From positions 1 to 7,148 of the forward strand of contig JACMQD010000201.1 of the NCBI GenBank assembly GCA_014377155.1: a stretch of 7,148 nt of DNA. Direction: 5' to 3'. The first letter of the stretch is position 1. Each line of letters opens with the position of its first letter. Source of the DNA: Herminiimonas sp. GTDB taxonomy: Bacteria; Pseudomonadota; Gammaproteobacteria; Burkholderiales; Burkholderiaceae. The notes beneath the pieces are model-generated. The model searched no databases and was not told where the DNA came from. It saw nothing but the letters and a program-made list of their open reading frames with translations. A program made the translations under genes and the position numbers. Below are positions 1 through 6,177 of the stretch, one piece after another.

Positions 1-224
1 CCTTCACGCCAGACCAGCCACGCAGCCACACCCATCATCGCATAGAGGACAGTCCATACCGGTCCGAACACCGATGCCGGCGGTGCCCACCAGGGCCGGA
101 CGATCTGGGCATAGAACGAGCCTGCATTCAATGCCGCGACAGCACCCGCTGCCGAAGCGGCAAATGCCAGGCCAAGCCAGCCGAGCAAGCCCAAAATTTG
201 CTTCTGTTTTGACATTTGTGTCAT
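1..224 (-). CDS. tspO: TspO/MBR family membrane protein, N-terminal part (cut by window edge)
   Basis: Only the first 74 codons are inside the window; the gene continues beyond position 1. The start is ATG at 224-222, chosen because an AGGAG lies 6 nt upstream; a second Met at codon 4 has worse spacing. Visible features are a hydrophobic first helix at about residues 10-33, then the family hallmark R43-P-W-W-A-P-P49, followed by F53-G-P-V-W-T58 and Y61, which starts a second helix running to about residue 72. This Trp/Pro-rich pattern is characteristic of TspO/MBR (tryptophan-rich sensory protein, relative of the mitochondrial translocator protein), usually about 150-160 residues with five helices, so roughly half is missing here. 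Known members are inner- or outer-membrane proteins that bind porphyrins and other hydrophobic ligands; the physiological role varies and cannot be told from this fragment. It lies downstream of livF on the same strand but is separated by an intrinsic terminator, so it is probably its own transcription unit. Confidence 0.88.
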   Translation of the reverse strand, partial: MTQMSKQKQILGLLGWLGLAFAASAAGAVAALNAGSFYAQIVRPWWAPPASVFGPVWTVLYAMMGVAAWLVWRE

Positions 225-281
225 TCGAAACTCCTGTTTGTTCAGCGTCGAGGGAGCGGTGCGTCGGATCGGTCACGAAAC

Positions 282-310
282 AGTATGGTATGGCCTCGAC
301 AACCTGTTAT
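282..310 (-). promoter_or_regulatory. Weak candidate sigma70 promoter for tspO
   Basis: On the minus strand, ATAACA (310-305) and CATACT (287-282) are separated by 17 nt. Each matches the consensus at 4 of 6 positions. It lies between the liv terminator and the tspO start, the only place an independent tspO promoter could be. The predicted leader would be about 50 nt. This rests on hexamers and position alone. Confidence 0.28.
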
Positions 311-345
311 TGGCCAATGCCCGGCGCGTGAAACTCTTTGCCATT

Positions 346-382
346 AAAAAACCCCAAAAGTCGATGTCCAACTTTTGGGGTT
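346..382 (-). terminator. Rho-independent terminator of the livHMGF operon
   Basis: A perfect 12-bp inverted repeat (350-361 with 371-382, AACCCCAAAAGT / ACTTTTGGGGTT) encloses a 9-nt loop. On the minus strand the 3' arm runs directly into six Ts (351-346). It begins 49 nt after the livF stop, so it fits as the end of the liv transcript. On the plus strand no T run follows the stem directly, so it is directional. The flanking minus-strand sequence starting TGAACTGAACCCCAAAAG also recalls the ends of IS150-group insertion sequences; see findings. Confidence 0.88.
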
Positions 383-431
383 CAGTTCAATCCGACGGTT
401 TTTTATCAGTTTCTACAGTTGCCATGCCGCG

Positions 432-1184
432 TCAACCTTCGCCGAGGTAGGCTTCCTTGACCTTCGGATCGTGCAGCATGTCTTCTGCATTGCCGGTCAT
501 CGTGATCAGGCCGGAATCCATGACGTATCCTCGGTGCGCGGCTTGCAGTGCCAGCTTGGCATTTTGCTCCACCAACAAAATCGTCACGCCTTGGGCAGAT
601 ACGGTACGCACGACTTCGAAGATTTTCTCGACCATGATCGGCGACAATCCCATCGATGGCTCATCCAGCAGCAACAGCTTCGGATGGCTCATCAGCGCAC
701 GCGCCATGGCCAGCATTTGCTGCTCGCCGCCTGACAAAGTACCGGCCATCTGCGCCGCGCGCTCTTTAAGGCGTGGGAAGATGCCGAACCATTTATCGAT
801 GTCGGCCTCGATGCCGTCCTTGTCGTTACGCGTATAAGCGCCCATCATCAGGTTTTCCCGAATCGACATGCGCGTAAAAACACCCCGCCCTTCCGGCACC
901 ATTGCCAGACTGTTCTTGACCAGGTCGAATGAATTGCTACCCTTGATCGGCTGCCCCATGTACTCGATGTGGCCTTCGACTTTGCAATCAGGCAGGGTAC
1001 CGGTAATCGCCTTGAGCGCGGTAGTCTTACCGGCACCGTTGGCGCCGATCAACGTGATCAGCTCACCCTTGTTGACGATCAGGTCGATGCCCTTGACTGC
1101 CTGGATGCCGCCGTAAGCGACTTTCAGGTCCGTTATTTTCAGTACGCATTCACTCATCGGTGCGCCGCTTCCATTGTGGGTCAT
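432..1184 (-). CDS. livF: Branched-chain amino acid ABC transporter, ATP-binding protein LivF
   Basis: 250 residues, a full-length ABC ATPase of the LivF (HAAT importer) type. It is one of two cytoplasmic ATPases that power the LivHM channel. Visible motifs: Walker A G47-A-N-G-A-G-K-T-T55; VPEGR at 96-100 in the Q-loop position (Glu98 instead of Gln, as usual in LivF); signature L150-S-G-G-E-Q-Q156; Walker B 170-LLLLDEP-176 with catalytic Glu175; and LVEQN at 204-208, where Gln207 replaces the switch His, also a LivF habit. The C-terminus AYLGEG is typical. The start at 1184 is preferred over Met10 because its ATG overlaps the livG stop by one base (TGATG) and GGAGGAGGT sits 5 nt upstream; Met10 has no such site. 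Translation is therefore probably coupled to livG. It is the last gene of the operon, followed by an intrinsic terminator. LivF-like ATPases also serve urea, amide and aromatic-acid importers, so the substrate is inferred. Confidence 0.96.
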   Translation of the reverse strand: MTHNGSGAPMSECVLKITDLKVAYGGIQAVKGIDLIVNKGELITLIGANGAGKTTALKAITGTLPDCKVEGHIEYMGQPIKGSNSFDLVKNSLAMVPEGRGVFTRMSIRENLMMGAYTRNDKDGIEADIDKWFGIFPRLKERAAQMAGTLSGGEQQMLAMARALMSHPKLLLLDEPSMGLSPIMVEKIFEVVRTVSAQGVTILLVEQNAKLALQAAHRGYVMDSGLITMTGNAEDMLHDPKVKEAYLGEG

Positions 1185-1954
1185 CAGTGACCTCCTCCAA
1201 GATATGCTTCGATGACTGCCGGGTTCTTCTGTACGTCAGCGGGCAGGCCTTCGGCAATCGGTTTGCCATAATCGAGCACTGTCATGCGGTCGCACAATCC
1301 CATGACCAGCTTGACGTCGTGTTCGATCAACAGGATGGTCTTGCCTTCTGCCTTGATCTTAACCAGCAACTCGCGCAGGCCCAATTTTTCAGTGGCGTTC
1401 ATGCCCGCAGCCGGTTCGTCCAGCGCCAGCAGTTGCGGATCGGTCGCCAGCGCACGGGCGATTTCGAGGCGGCGCTGGTCGCCGTACGACAAATGCCGCG
1501 AGGTACGATCGGCAAACTTGGCGATGCCGACAAAATCCAGCAGCTCCATGGCACGGCGCCGGATACCCGCCTCTTCTTCCCGCGCGGCGCGATGATGGAA
1601 CACCGCACCGAAAACGCCCTGATGGGTGCGCACATGGCGTCCGACCATCACGTTTTCAAGCGCAGTCATTTCGCCGAACAAGCGGATGTTCTGGAAAGTT
1701 CGGGCAATGCCTGCCTTGGCCACCAAATGCGGCGCCGACGGCGAATAAGGCTTGCCGGCCAGTTCAAAACTGCCGGCATCAGGCTGGTACAGTCCTGTGA
1801 TGACGTTGAAAAATGTGGTCTTACCGGCGCCATTGGGGCCGATCAAGCCGTAGATCTGGCCCTTCATGATCTTGACATTGACATCGGATAAAGCCTGCAA
1901 GCCGCCGAAGCGCTTGCCCGCGCCGACGATATTGAGAATGATCTGTTCGCTCAT
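1184..1954 (-). CDS. livG: Branched-chain amino acid ABC transporter, ATP-binding protein LivG
   Basis: 256 residues, the partner ATPase of LivF on the cytoplasmic face of the importer. Motifs in order: Walker A G39-P-N-G-A-G-K-T-T47; Q-loop Gln88 in ARTFQNIRLF; signature LSYGDQRR at 155-162 (the Y-for-G change is usual in LivG); Walker B 175-LLALDEP-181 with Glu180; the LivG-specific PAAGMN just after it; switch His212 in LIEHDV; C-terminus AYLGGGH. All catalytic residues are present. The start at 1954 has AAGGA overlapping the livM stop, 6 nt before the ATG, and the gene begins 9 nt after livM. The three Gly codons near its C-terminus also form the ribosome-binding site of livF. LivG and LivF are expected to act as a heterodimer. 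Confidence 0.96.
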   Translation of the reverse strand: MSEQIILNIVGAGKRFGGLQALSDVNVKIMKGQIYGLIGPNGAGKTTFFNVITGLYQPDAGSFELAGKPYSPSAPHLVAKAGIARTFQNIRLFGEMTALENVMVGRHVRTHQGVFGAVFHHRAAREEEAGIRRRAMELLDFVGIAKFADRTSRHLSYGDQRRLEIARALATDPQLLALDEPAAGMNATEKLGLRELLVKIKAEGKTILLIEHDVKLVMGLCDRMTVLDYGKPIAEGLPADVQKNPAVIEAYLGGGH

Positions 1955-1963
1955 GGATTTTCC

Positions 1964-3178
1964 TTATGCAGCCACGACGCCGGTCGCCGGTGCCGGTTTG
2001 TCGACATCGGCATCTGGGCGGTCTTCATGTTTCGGTGCGGGCCACAGGCCGGCGGGACGATTAAGCATGATTAGCACCATCGCCAGTCCGTACAGCAGTT
2101 GGCGCATGACTTCGGCGTCCACCAGGATCTTTCCGAAAATGGCCATCTGGACCGGCTCGACGGTGTGGCGCAGGATTTCCGGCAAGGCAGCCAGAATCAC
2201 GCCGCCCAGAATCACGCCCGGAATATGTCCCATTCCGCCCAATACCACCATCGCCAGTACCGCGATCGACTCGGTCAACGAGAACGACTCGGGCGAGACG
2301 AAACCCTGGAACGCGGCGAACATCGAACCGGCAACGCCGCCGAACGAGGCACCAAGTGCAAAAGCTAACAGCTTGATGTTACGGGTATTGATGCCCATTG
2401 CTTTGGCGGCGATTTCATCTTCGCGAATGGCCACGAAGGCCCGCCCTAGCCGCGAATGTTGCAAACGTACGGTAACGAAGATGATGCCGATACACAACGC
2501 CAAGAACAGGAAATAGTAGGCATTCACCGACGGCATGCCGTAGTTACCGATCATGACCGTTGCTTTGGACCCGGCCTCGCCGCCGAGCGAGACGCCGAAA
2601 ATGCGGATCGGATCGATCAGGTTGATACCTTGCGGGCCGTTGGTGATATTGACCGGCGCGTTCAGATTGTTCATGAAGATACGGATAATTTCACCAAATC
2701 CGAGCGTGACGATAGCCAGGTAGTCACCACGCAATTTCAGCGTCGGGGCACCGAGCAGTGCGCCGAACAGACCGGCCAGTGCAGCGCCCATCGGCACGAT
2801 GAACCATACCGATAGATGAATGCCGTTTTTTGCGATTTCCGGGCCGAAAATCCACAACAGTGCATTGCCGACAGCGGGATAGTTGTTGACGAACGATTCG
2901 AGGACGGTCGCAAATTGTGGCGACGCCAGCAGCGCCGTCATGTAGGCGCCCAGGGCATAGAAAGCGATGTAGCCCAGGTCGAGCAGACCGGCAAAACCGA
3001 CCACGATGTTCAAGCCCAGCGCCAGCATGATGTAGAGCAGGGCGAAGTCCATGATGCGCACCCACGAGTTGCCGAAATTCATGGCAATGAACGGGAACAT
3101 GATCAGGGCGATGCCGATCAGGATCAGGCCGGTGTAGGCCTTGCGCGGATTTTGTTTGAGATCGAAATAGTTTGACAT
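1964..3178 (-). CDS. livM: Branched-chain amino acid ABC transporter permease LivM
   Basis: 404 residues, a polytopic inner-membrane permease. Hydrophobic segments are visible at about 16-34, 42-62, 67-84, 124-144, 153-168, 220-238, 268-290, 303-335 and 356-372. The motif LGLNIVVGFAGLLDLG at 54-69 and GDYLAIVTLGFGEIIR at 151-166 are typical of LivM. The cytoplasmic coupling loop that contacts the ATPases is seen at about 245-264 (GRAFVAIREDEIAAKAMGIN). The protein ends in a hydrophilic, Pro/Asp/Ala-rich tail after residue 380. The start has AAGGAG 5 nt upstream and lies 11 nt after the livH stop. It pairs with LivH to form the channel; substrate is presumed to be Leu/Ile/Val or related amino acids, set by a binding protein not encoded in the window. 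Confidence 0.95.
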   Translation of the reverse strand: MSNYFDLKQNPRKAYTGLILIGIALIMFPFIAMNFGNSWVRIMDFALLYIMLALGLNIVVGFAGLLDLGYIAFYALGAYMTALLASPQFATVLESFVNNYPAVGNALLWIFGPEIAKNGIHLSVWFIVPMGAALAGLFGALLGAPTLKLRGDYLAIVTLGFGEIIRIFMNNLNAPVNITNGPQGINLIDPIRIFGVSLGGEAGSKATVMIGNYGMPSVNAYYFLFLALCIGIIFVTVRLQHSRLGRAFVAIREDEIAAKAMGINTRNIKLLAFALGASFGGVAGSMFAAFQGFVSPESFSLTESIAVLAMVVLGGMGHIPGVILGGVILAALPEILRHTVEPVQMAIFGKILVDAEVMRQLLYGLAMVLIMLNRPAGLWPAPKHEDRPDADVDKPAPATGVVAA

Positions 3179-3189
3179 GGAGTCTCCTT

Positions 3190-4119
3190 CTAGGCTCGGT
3201 CGGCCACGCGTTCGCCCATGATGCCGGACGGCCGTAGCGTCAATACGATAATCAGAACCACGAACGCAAATATGTCCTGATATTGGCTGCCGAGGAAGTT
3301 GCCGGTCAGGTCGCCGATGTAGCCGGCGCCCAGGCTTTCGATCAGGCCCAACAGGATACCGCCCAACATTGCGCCATAAATGTTACCGATTCCGCCCAGC
3401 ACTGCAGCAGAGAAAGCTTTCAGTCCCGGCACGAAACCCATCGCGAACTGGGCCGACGAGTAGGTAGCGCCCCACATTACACCGGCGACGGCGGCAAGTG
3501 CCGCACCGATGGCAAAGGTCAACACGATGACGCGGTTGGAATCGACGCCCATCAGGCCGGCGACACGGGGATTTTCAGCGGTCGCGCGCATAGCGCGTCC
3601 CATCTTGGTTTTCTCGACCATGAACACCAGGCCGATCATTGACAGCGCGGCCAGTACCAGTAGCATCACTTGGGTCGGCGAAATCAGCGCGCCCAGCACG
3701 TTGTACGAATCCGACGGCATCACTTGCGGAAAAGTGATCGGGCTACGGCCCCATATCATCATCGCAAAAGTCTGCAACAGAATCGACACGCCAATGGCGG
3801 TGATCAGCGGTGCCAGGCGCGGTGCATTGCGCAGGCGGCGGTACGCGACGCGCTCGATGATAATATTGACCAGCACGCACACCGGAACGGCGCCGAGAAT
3901 GGCGATGAGCAGCTTGACGATACCGGGCAGATCCGGCGCGACGGAATTGACGATCTTGAGGATGGTCAGGCCGACCATGGCACCGATCATCAGAACGTCT
4001 CCATGGGCGAAATTGATCAGGTTCAATACGCCGTACACCATCGTGTATCCCAACGCCACCAAGGCATACATGCTGCCGAGGATCAATCCGTTGAAAATTT
4101 GCTGGATAAAGGTATCCAT
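3190..4119 (-). CDS. livH: Branched-chain amino acid ABC transporter permease LivH
   Basis: 309 residues, the usual size for LivH, an inner-membrane permease that pairs with LivM. The N-terminal signature is clear: FNGLILGSMYALVALGYTM at 9-27, followed by GVLNLINFAHGDVLMIGAM at 30-48. Other hydrophobic segments are at about 66-88, 104-123, 149-168, 197-216, 236-262 and 282-296. The ATPase coupling loop is at about 174-193 (GRAMRATAENPRVAGLMGVD). It is the first gene of livHMGF. Its own ribosome-binding site is weak: the best purine run, GAGAG, is about 10 nt before the ATG. No good promoter is visible in the 90 bp just upstream; the nearest strong one is at 4404-4431, beyond an intrinsic terminator. 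The binding-protein gene that often precedes livH is absent. Confidence 0.96.
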   Translation of the reverse strand: MDTFIQQIFNGLILGSMYALVALGYTMVYGVLNLINFAHGDVLMIGAMVGLTILKIVNSVAPDLPGIVKLLIAILGAVPVCVLVNIIIERVAYRRLRNAPRLAPLITAIGVSILLQTFAMMIWGRSPITFPQVMPSDSYNVLGALISPTQVMLLVLAALSMIGLVFMVEKTKMGRAMRATAENPRVAGLMGVDSNRVIVLTFAIGAALAAVAGVMWGATYSSAQFAMGFVPGLKAFSAAVLGGIGNIYGAMLGGILLGLIESLGAGYIGDLTGNFLGSQYQDIFAFVVLIIVLTLRPSGIMGERVADRA

Positions 4120-4210
4120 AGTTTGCTTGCTCTCTTTAAGGATCGTTCAAGTAGATCACCGGTCTCAGTGCCACCACGATGTGCAGTTGCAGCAAAAACC
4201 GTTCCTGATA

Positions 4211-4248
4211 ACAAAAGCGGCACCCGGGGAACATCTCGTGGGTGCCGC
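4211..4248 (-). terminator. Intrinsic terminator between ispH and livH
   Basis: A perfect 9-bp GC-rich inverted repeat, GCGGCACCC / GGGTGCCGC (4217-4225 with 4240-4248), has a 14-nt loop. Read on the minus strand, the stem is followed by TTTTGTT (4216 downward), giving the U tract of a Rho-independent terminator. On the plus strand no T run follows. It lies 344 nt past the ispH stop and about 90 nt before livH. It may end the fkpB-ispH transcript, end a small RNA begun at the 4404 promoter, or act as an attenuator for livHMGF; the sequence alone does not choose. Confidence 0.75.
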
Positions 4249-4265
4249 AATTGAATAAGCGCTGG

Positions 4266-4319
4266 TTATCTGGTAAGTCGGAGGCCAACAGGGATGCGAT
4301 GTATGCGGTGAATGCACAT
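4266..4319 (-). CDS. Possible 17-codon leader peptide upstream of livH
   Basis: This short frame reads MCIHRIHRIPVGLRLTR and ends in TAA. Its ATG (4319-4317) has an AGGAG (4333-4329) 9 nt upstream. It lies downstream of the 4404 promoter and 18 nt before the terminator stem at 4248. Six of 17 codons specify branched-chain amino acids: three Ile (ATT, ATA, ATC), two Leu (CTC, CTT) and one Val (GTT), and there is an IHR-IHR repeat. That would suit a control peptide for a branched-chain amino acid transporter. However, frames of this length occur by chance, the Ile/Leu codons are not consecutive as in classical attenuators, and no clear antiterminator pairing was found. Confidence 0.25.
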   Translation of the reverse strand: MCIHRIHRIPVGLRLTR

Positions 4320-4403
4320 AACGAGTGTCTCCTATGTCGTCCAAGATAAGACGCTTTTTATTATTTTGAAGAAGCCTTGCGGACAATCCTCAAGTTGCGC
4401 GGC

Positions 4404-4431
4404 ATTATACCGAACCGCGACTTCTGAGCAA
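4404..4431 (-). promoter_or_regulatory. Sigma70-like promoter reading toward livH
   Basis: On the minus strand there is a perfect TATAAT (4409-4404) preceded at 16 nt by TTGCTC (4431-4426), which matches the -35 consensus at its first three bases. Predicted transcription would begin near 4397, about 280 nt before the livH start codon and about 150 nt before the terminator stem. It is the best promoter-like match in the ispH-livH interval and so the leading candidate for the liv operon or for a separate small RNA. Confidence 0.55.
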
Positions 4432-4447
4432 ACTTTGATATTTCAGC

Positions 4448-4490
4448 AACGCGAACAGGCTTTCGGCATAGTACCCTGCTGATTCGCGTT
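4448..4490. repeat. Inverted repeat (hairpin) downstream of ispH
   Basis: AACGCGAA (4448-4455) is perfectly complementary to TTCGCGTT (4483-4490). The pairing can continue inward with CAGG (4456-4459) to CCTG (4475-4478) after a 4-nt bulge. No T run follows on either strand, so it is not a standard intrinsic terminator. It starts about 100 nt after the ispH stop and could stabilise the 3' end of that mRNA or be a protein-binding site. Role unknown. Confidence 0.5.
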
Positions 4491-4497
4491 CGCACAG

Positions 4498-4521
4498 CTT
4501 TTACGACTGAACCTGTAAAAG
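4498..4521. repeat. Small inverted repeat downstream of ispH
   Basis: CTTTTAC (4498-4504) and GTAAAAG (4515-4521) form a 7-bp stem with a 10-nt loop. On the minus strand it comes 70 nt after the ispH stop, just before the larger hairpin. It is AT-rich and lacks a following T run, so a terminator role is doubtful. Confidence 0.35.
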
Positions 4522-4591
4522 TCGTGATGCGCGGACATCATAACGATGATCGGCAAAAACTATCGACGGAAAAAGTTAGCAAGTTCTGAAT

Positions 4592-5539
4592 TTAATTCCG
4601 CACGCCTGAAGCGCCTCCCAGCCCTTTGGGCAGAGGGAAAATAACGTGCTCTTCGACGCCATCAAGAATACGCACGCTCTTTGCTCCGCAGCCTTTCAGG
4701 CGGTCTATTACGGCCTGCACCAGGATCTCGGGAGCTGAGGCACCGGCGGTTACGCCGATACGAATCGCGCCTTCCAGCCAGGCGGGATCGATCTGCGCGG
4801 CGTTGTCGACCATGTAGGCGGTGGTGCCTTTTTTTTCTGCTACTTCGCGCAGGCGGTTGGAATTCGAACTGTTCGGACTGCCGACCACGATCACGAGGTC
4901 GACTTGCGGCGCCATGAATTTGACGGCTTCCTGGCGGTTGGTCGTGGCATAGCAGATATCGCCCTTTTTCGGTTCGGCGATGGCCGGATACTTGACCTTC
5001 AGCGCAGCAATGACGTCGGCGGTGTCGTCTACCGACAGCGTGGTCTGCGAGACGTAGGCCAGCATCTCTGGATTCTGGACCTGGAGGTGATGGACGTCGG
5101 TCACTGTTTCAACCAAGTGCATGCCGGTATCCGTTTGTCCCATTGTGCCTTCGACTTCAGGATGGCCATCGTGGCCGATCATGATGATTTCGCGTCCTTC
5201 GCGTCGCATTTTGGCGACTTCCATGTGCACCTTCGTCACCAGCGGACAGGTGGCATCGAACACGCGCAGTCCGCGCAGCGTGGCCTCGGCCTGCACCGCC
5301 TTGGAAACCCCATGCGCCGAGAACACCACCGTCTGGCCGGGCGGAACATCATCCAGTTCTTCGATGAAAATCGCACCTTTGTTGCGCAGGTCATCGACCA
5401 CATAGGCGTTATGCACTATTTCGTGGCGCACATAGATGGGTTCGCCGAATTCCTGTAACGCGCGCTCGACAATTTCGATAGCCCGATCGACACCGGCGCA
5501 AAAGCCGCGCGGCTGCGCCAACAATATTTCTTTTTCCAT
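4592..5539 (-). CDS. ispH: 4-hydroxy-3-methylbut-2-enyl diphosphate reductase IspH (LytB)
   Basis: 315 residues, normal full length. IspH is the last enzyme of the MEP (non-mevalonate) pathway: it reduces HMBPP to isopentenyl and dimethylallyl diphosphate in the cytoplasm, using a [4Fe-4S] cluster and two electrons. The three cluster cysteines are in place: Cys14 (QPRGFCAGV), Cys98 (DATCPL) and Cys196 ([10 protein letters not shown]). Substrate-binding residues of the family are also visible: His43 (EIVHN), His126 and Glu128 (GHPEVEGT), Thr166/Thr167 (SQTTLS), Ser224-Ser225-Asn226 (NSSNSNRL) and Ser268 (TAGASAPE). The start has AAGGA 5 nt upstream. It follows fkpB by 52 bp on the same strand, most likely co-transcribed; that pairing is common in proteobacteria. 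No intrinsic terminator is seen immediately after it. Confidence 0.98.
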   Translation of the reverse strand: MEKEILLAQPRGFCAGVDRAIEIVERALQEFGEPIYVRHEIVHNAYVVDDLRNKGAIFIEELDDVPPGQTVVFSAHGVSKAVQAEATLRGLRVFDATCPLVTKVHMEVAKMRREGREIIMIGHDGHPEVEGTMGQTDTGMHLVETVTDVHHLQVQNPEMLAYVSQTTLSVDDTADVIAALKVKYPAIAEPKKGDICYATTNRQEAVKFMAPQVDLVIVVGSPNSSNSNRLREVAEKKGTTAYMVDNAAQIDPAWLEGAIRIGVTAGASAPEILVQAVIDRLKGCGAKSVRILDGVEEHVIFPLPKGLGGASGVRN

Positions 5540-5591
5540 TACGTTCCTTGATAAGCGCCGCAGCGCCGTAGTCTTCCCGAATTTCTACCAC

Positions 5592-6047
5592 TCACAAGAT
5601 GCCGATGATCCTTACTTCGAAGCGAACCGACTGTCCGGCCAGCGGATGGTTGAAATCGAACAGCGCGCCATCGTTATCGATCTCGCGCAAGATGCCGGCA
5701 AACTGGCCACCACCCGGTGCGGCGAATTCGACCAGGTCGCCAACCGCGTAATTCTCGTCGAGCCGCGAATTTTCATCAAGCGTGGCACGCGAAACGTGCC
5801 GAACCAGTTCTGGATTGCGCGGCCCGAATGCCTTTTCAGGAGGCAGGTCGAAAGATTTCTGGGCACCATCCTCAAGACCCAACAGGCAGGCTTCCAGAAA
5901 TGGTGCGAGCTGTCCTTGCCCCAACTGCAGCGTAGCCGGACTACCGTCGAACGTGCTGACAATATCCTTGCCATCGACCGAGGCGAGCCGATAGTGCAAG
6001 GTCAGATAAGACGCGTCGGCGACAACGGAATGTGGTAAATTTGACAT
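5592..6047 (-). CDS. fkpB: FKBP-type peptidyl-prolyl cis-trans isomerase, SlpA/FkpB type
   Basis: 151 residues, matching the roughly 150 of E. coli FkpB (SlpA). It catalyses cis-trans isomerisation of X-Pro bonds and acts as a chaperone in the cytoplasm; no signal peptide is present. The FKBP fold is split by an inserted-flap (IF) domain, as in the SlyD/SlpA group: FKBP parts at about 12-68 (YLTLHYRL, FDGSPATLQLGQGQLAPFLE, GLEDGAQKSFDLPPEKAFG) and 125-150, IF domain at about 72-122. The hallmark DFNHPLAGQSVRFEV at 131-145 is clear. It lacks the His/Cys-rich metal-binding tail of SlyD, which favours FkpB. The start is ATG at 6047; the frame could extend to a TTG at 6122, but that would add 25 unsupported residues. 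No clear ribosome-binding site precedes the ATG. First gene of the fkpB-ispH unit, divergent from radC. Confidence 0.94.
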   Translation of the reverse strand: MSNLPHSVVADASYLTLHYRLASVDGKDIVSTFDGSPATLQLGQGQLAPFLEACLLGLEDGAQKSFDLPPEKAFGPRNPELVRHVSRATLDENSRLDENYAVGDLVEFAAPGGGQFAGILREIDNDGALFDFNHPLAGQSVRFEVRIIGIL

Positions 6048-6069
6048 TATTTTTCGATGTGCGGATAAG
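6041..6069 (+). promoter_or_regulatory. Candidate sigma70 promoter for radC, overlapping the fkpB start codon
   Basis: On the plus strand a perfect TTGACA (6041-6046) is followed after 17 nt by GATAAG (6064-6069, 4 of 6 matches to TATAAT). It points toward radC and would give a leader of about 100 nt. Its -35 box covers the fkpB start codon (complement of 6045-6047), so the two divergent units would share these bases. Supported by the motif pair only. Confidence 0.42.
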
Positions 6070-6078
6070 TAATTCGCT

Positions 6079-6084
6079 ATTTTA
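6079..6084 (-). promoter_or_regulatory. Candidate -10 element for fkpB-ispH
   Basis: TAAAAT on the minus strand (5 of 6 to TATAAT) lies 31 nt before the fkpB ATG, a fitting distance for a short leader. No good -35 hexamer is found at 15-18 nt spacing, so this is a weak call, made mainly because fkpB needs a promoter in this 130-bp divergent gap. Confidence 0.3.
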
Positions 6085-6177
6085 AGCTTTCTTTGTTTCG
6101 AAAACCGCTTTGTCGTTGTCAAACCGCCGAGCCCGCATTGTCACGCTGACCTTCCTTTCCTAACTTACTGAACAATC

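Noticed and set aside
4..276. 90-codon minus-strand frame at the left edge
   Set aside because: It overlaps tspO in another frame and its peptide is Cys/Arg/Gly-rich with no family resemblance; the tspO frame has motifs and a ribosome-binding site.
309..318. ATTGGCCAAT palindrome between the terminator and tspO
   Set aside because: A single 10-bp palindrome with no recognised regulator signature; could be chance.
1160..1891. Long plus-strand frame (243 codons) opposite livG
   Set aside because: livG is unmistakable on the other strand; the His/Gln/Arg-rich peptide is typical of an antisense shadow produced by GC-biased codon use.
3509..4258. Long plus-strand frame (249 codons) opposite livH
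   Set aside because: Shadow of livH; it extends through the terminator region and shows no recognisable domain.
4165..4386. 73-codon minus-strand frame upstream of livH
   Set aside because: It runs straight through the intrinsic terminator at 4211-4248, has low-complexity odd composition and no ribosome-binding site.
6048..6122. N-terminal extension of fkpB from a TTG codon
   Set aside because: The extra 25 residues are basic and not part of the FkpB family; the total length fits the ATG at 6047.
6117..6122. Perfect TTGACA on the minus strand as the -35 of fkpB
   Set aside because: No acceptable -10 lies 15-19 nt downstream (GAAACA at 17 nt); the nearest good -10, TAAAAT, is over 30 nt away.
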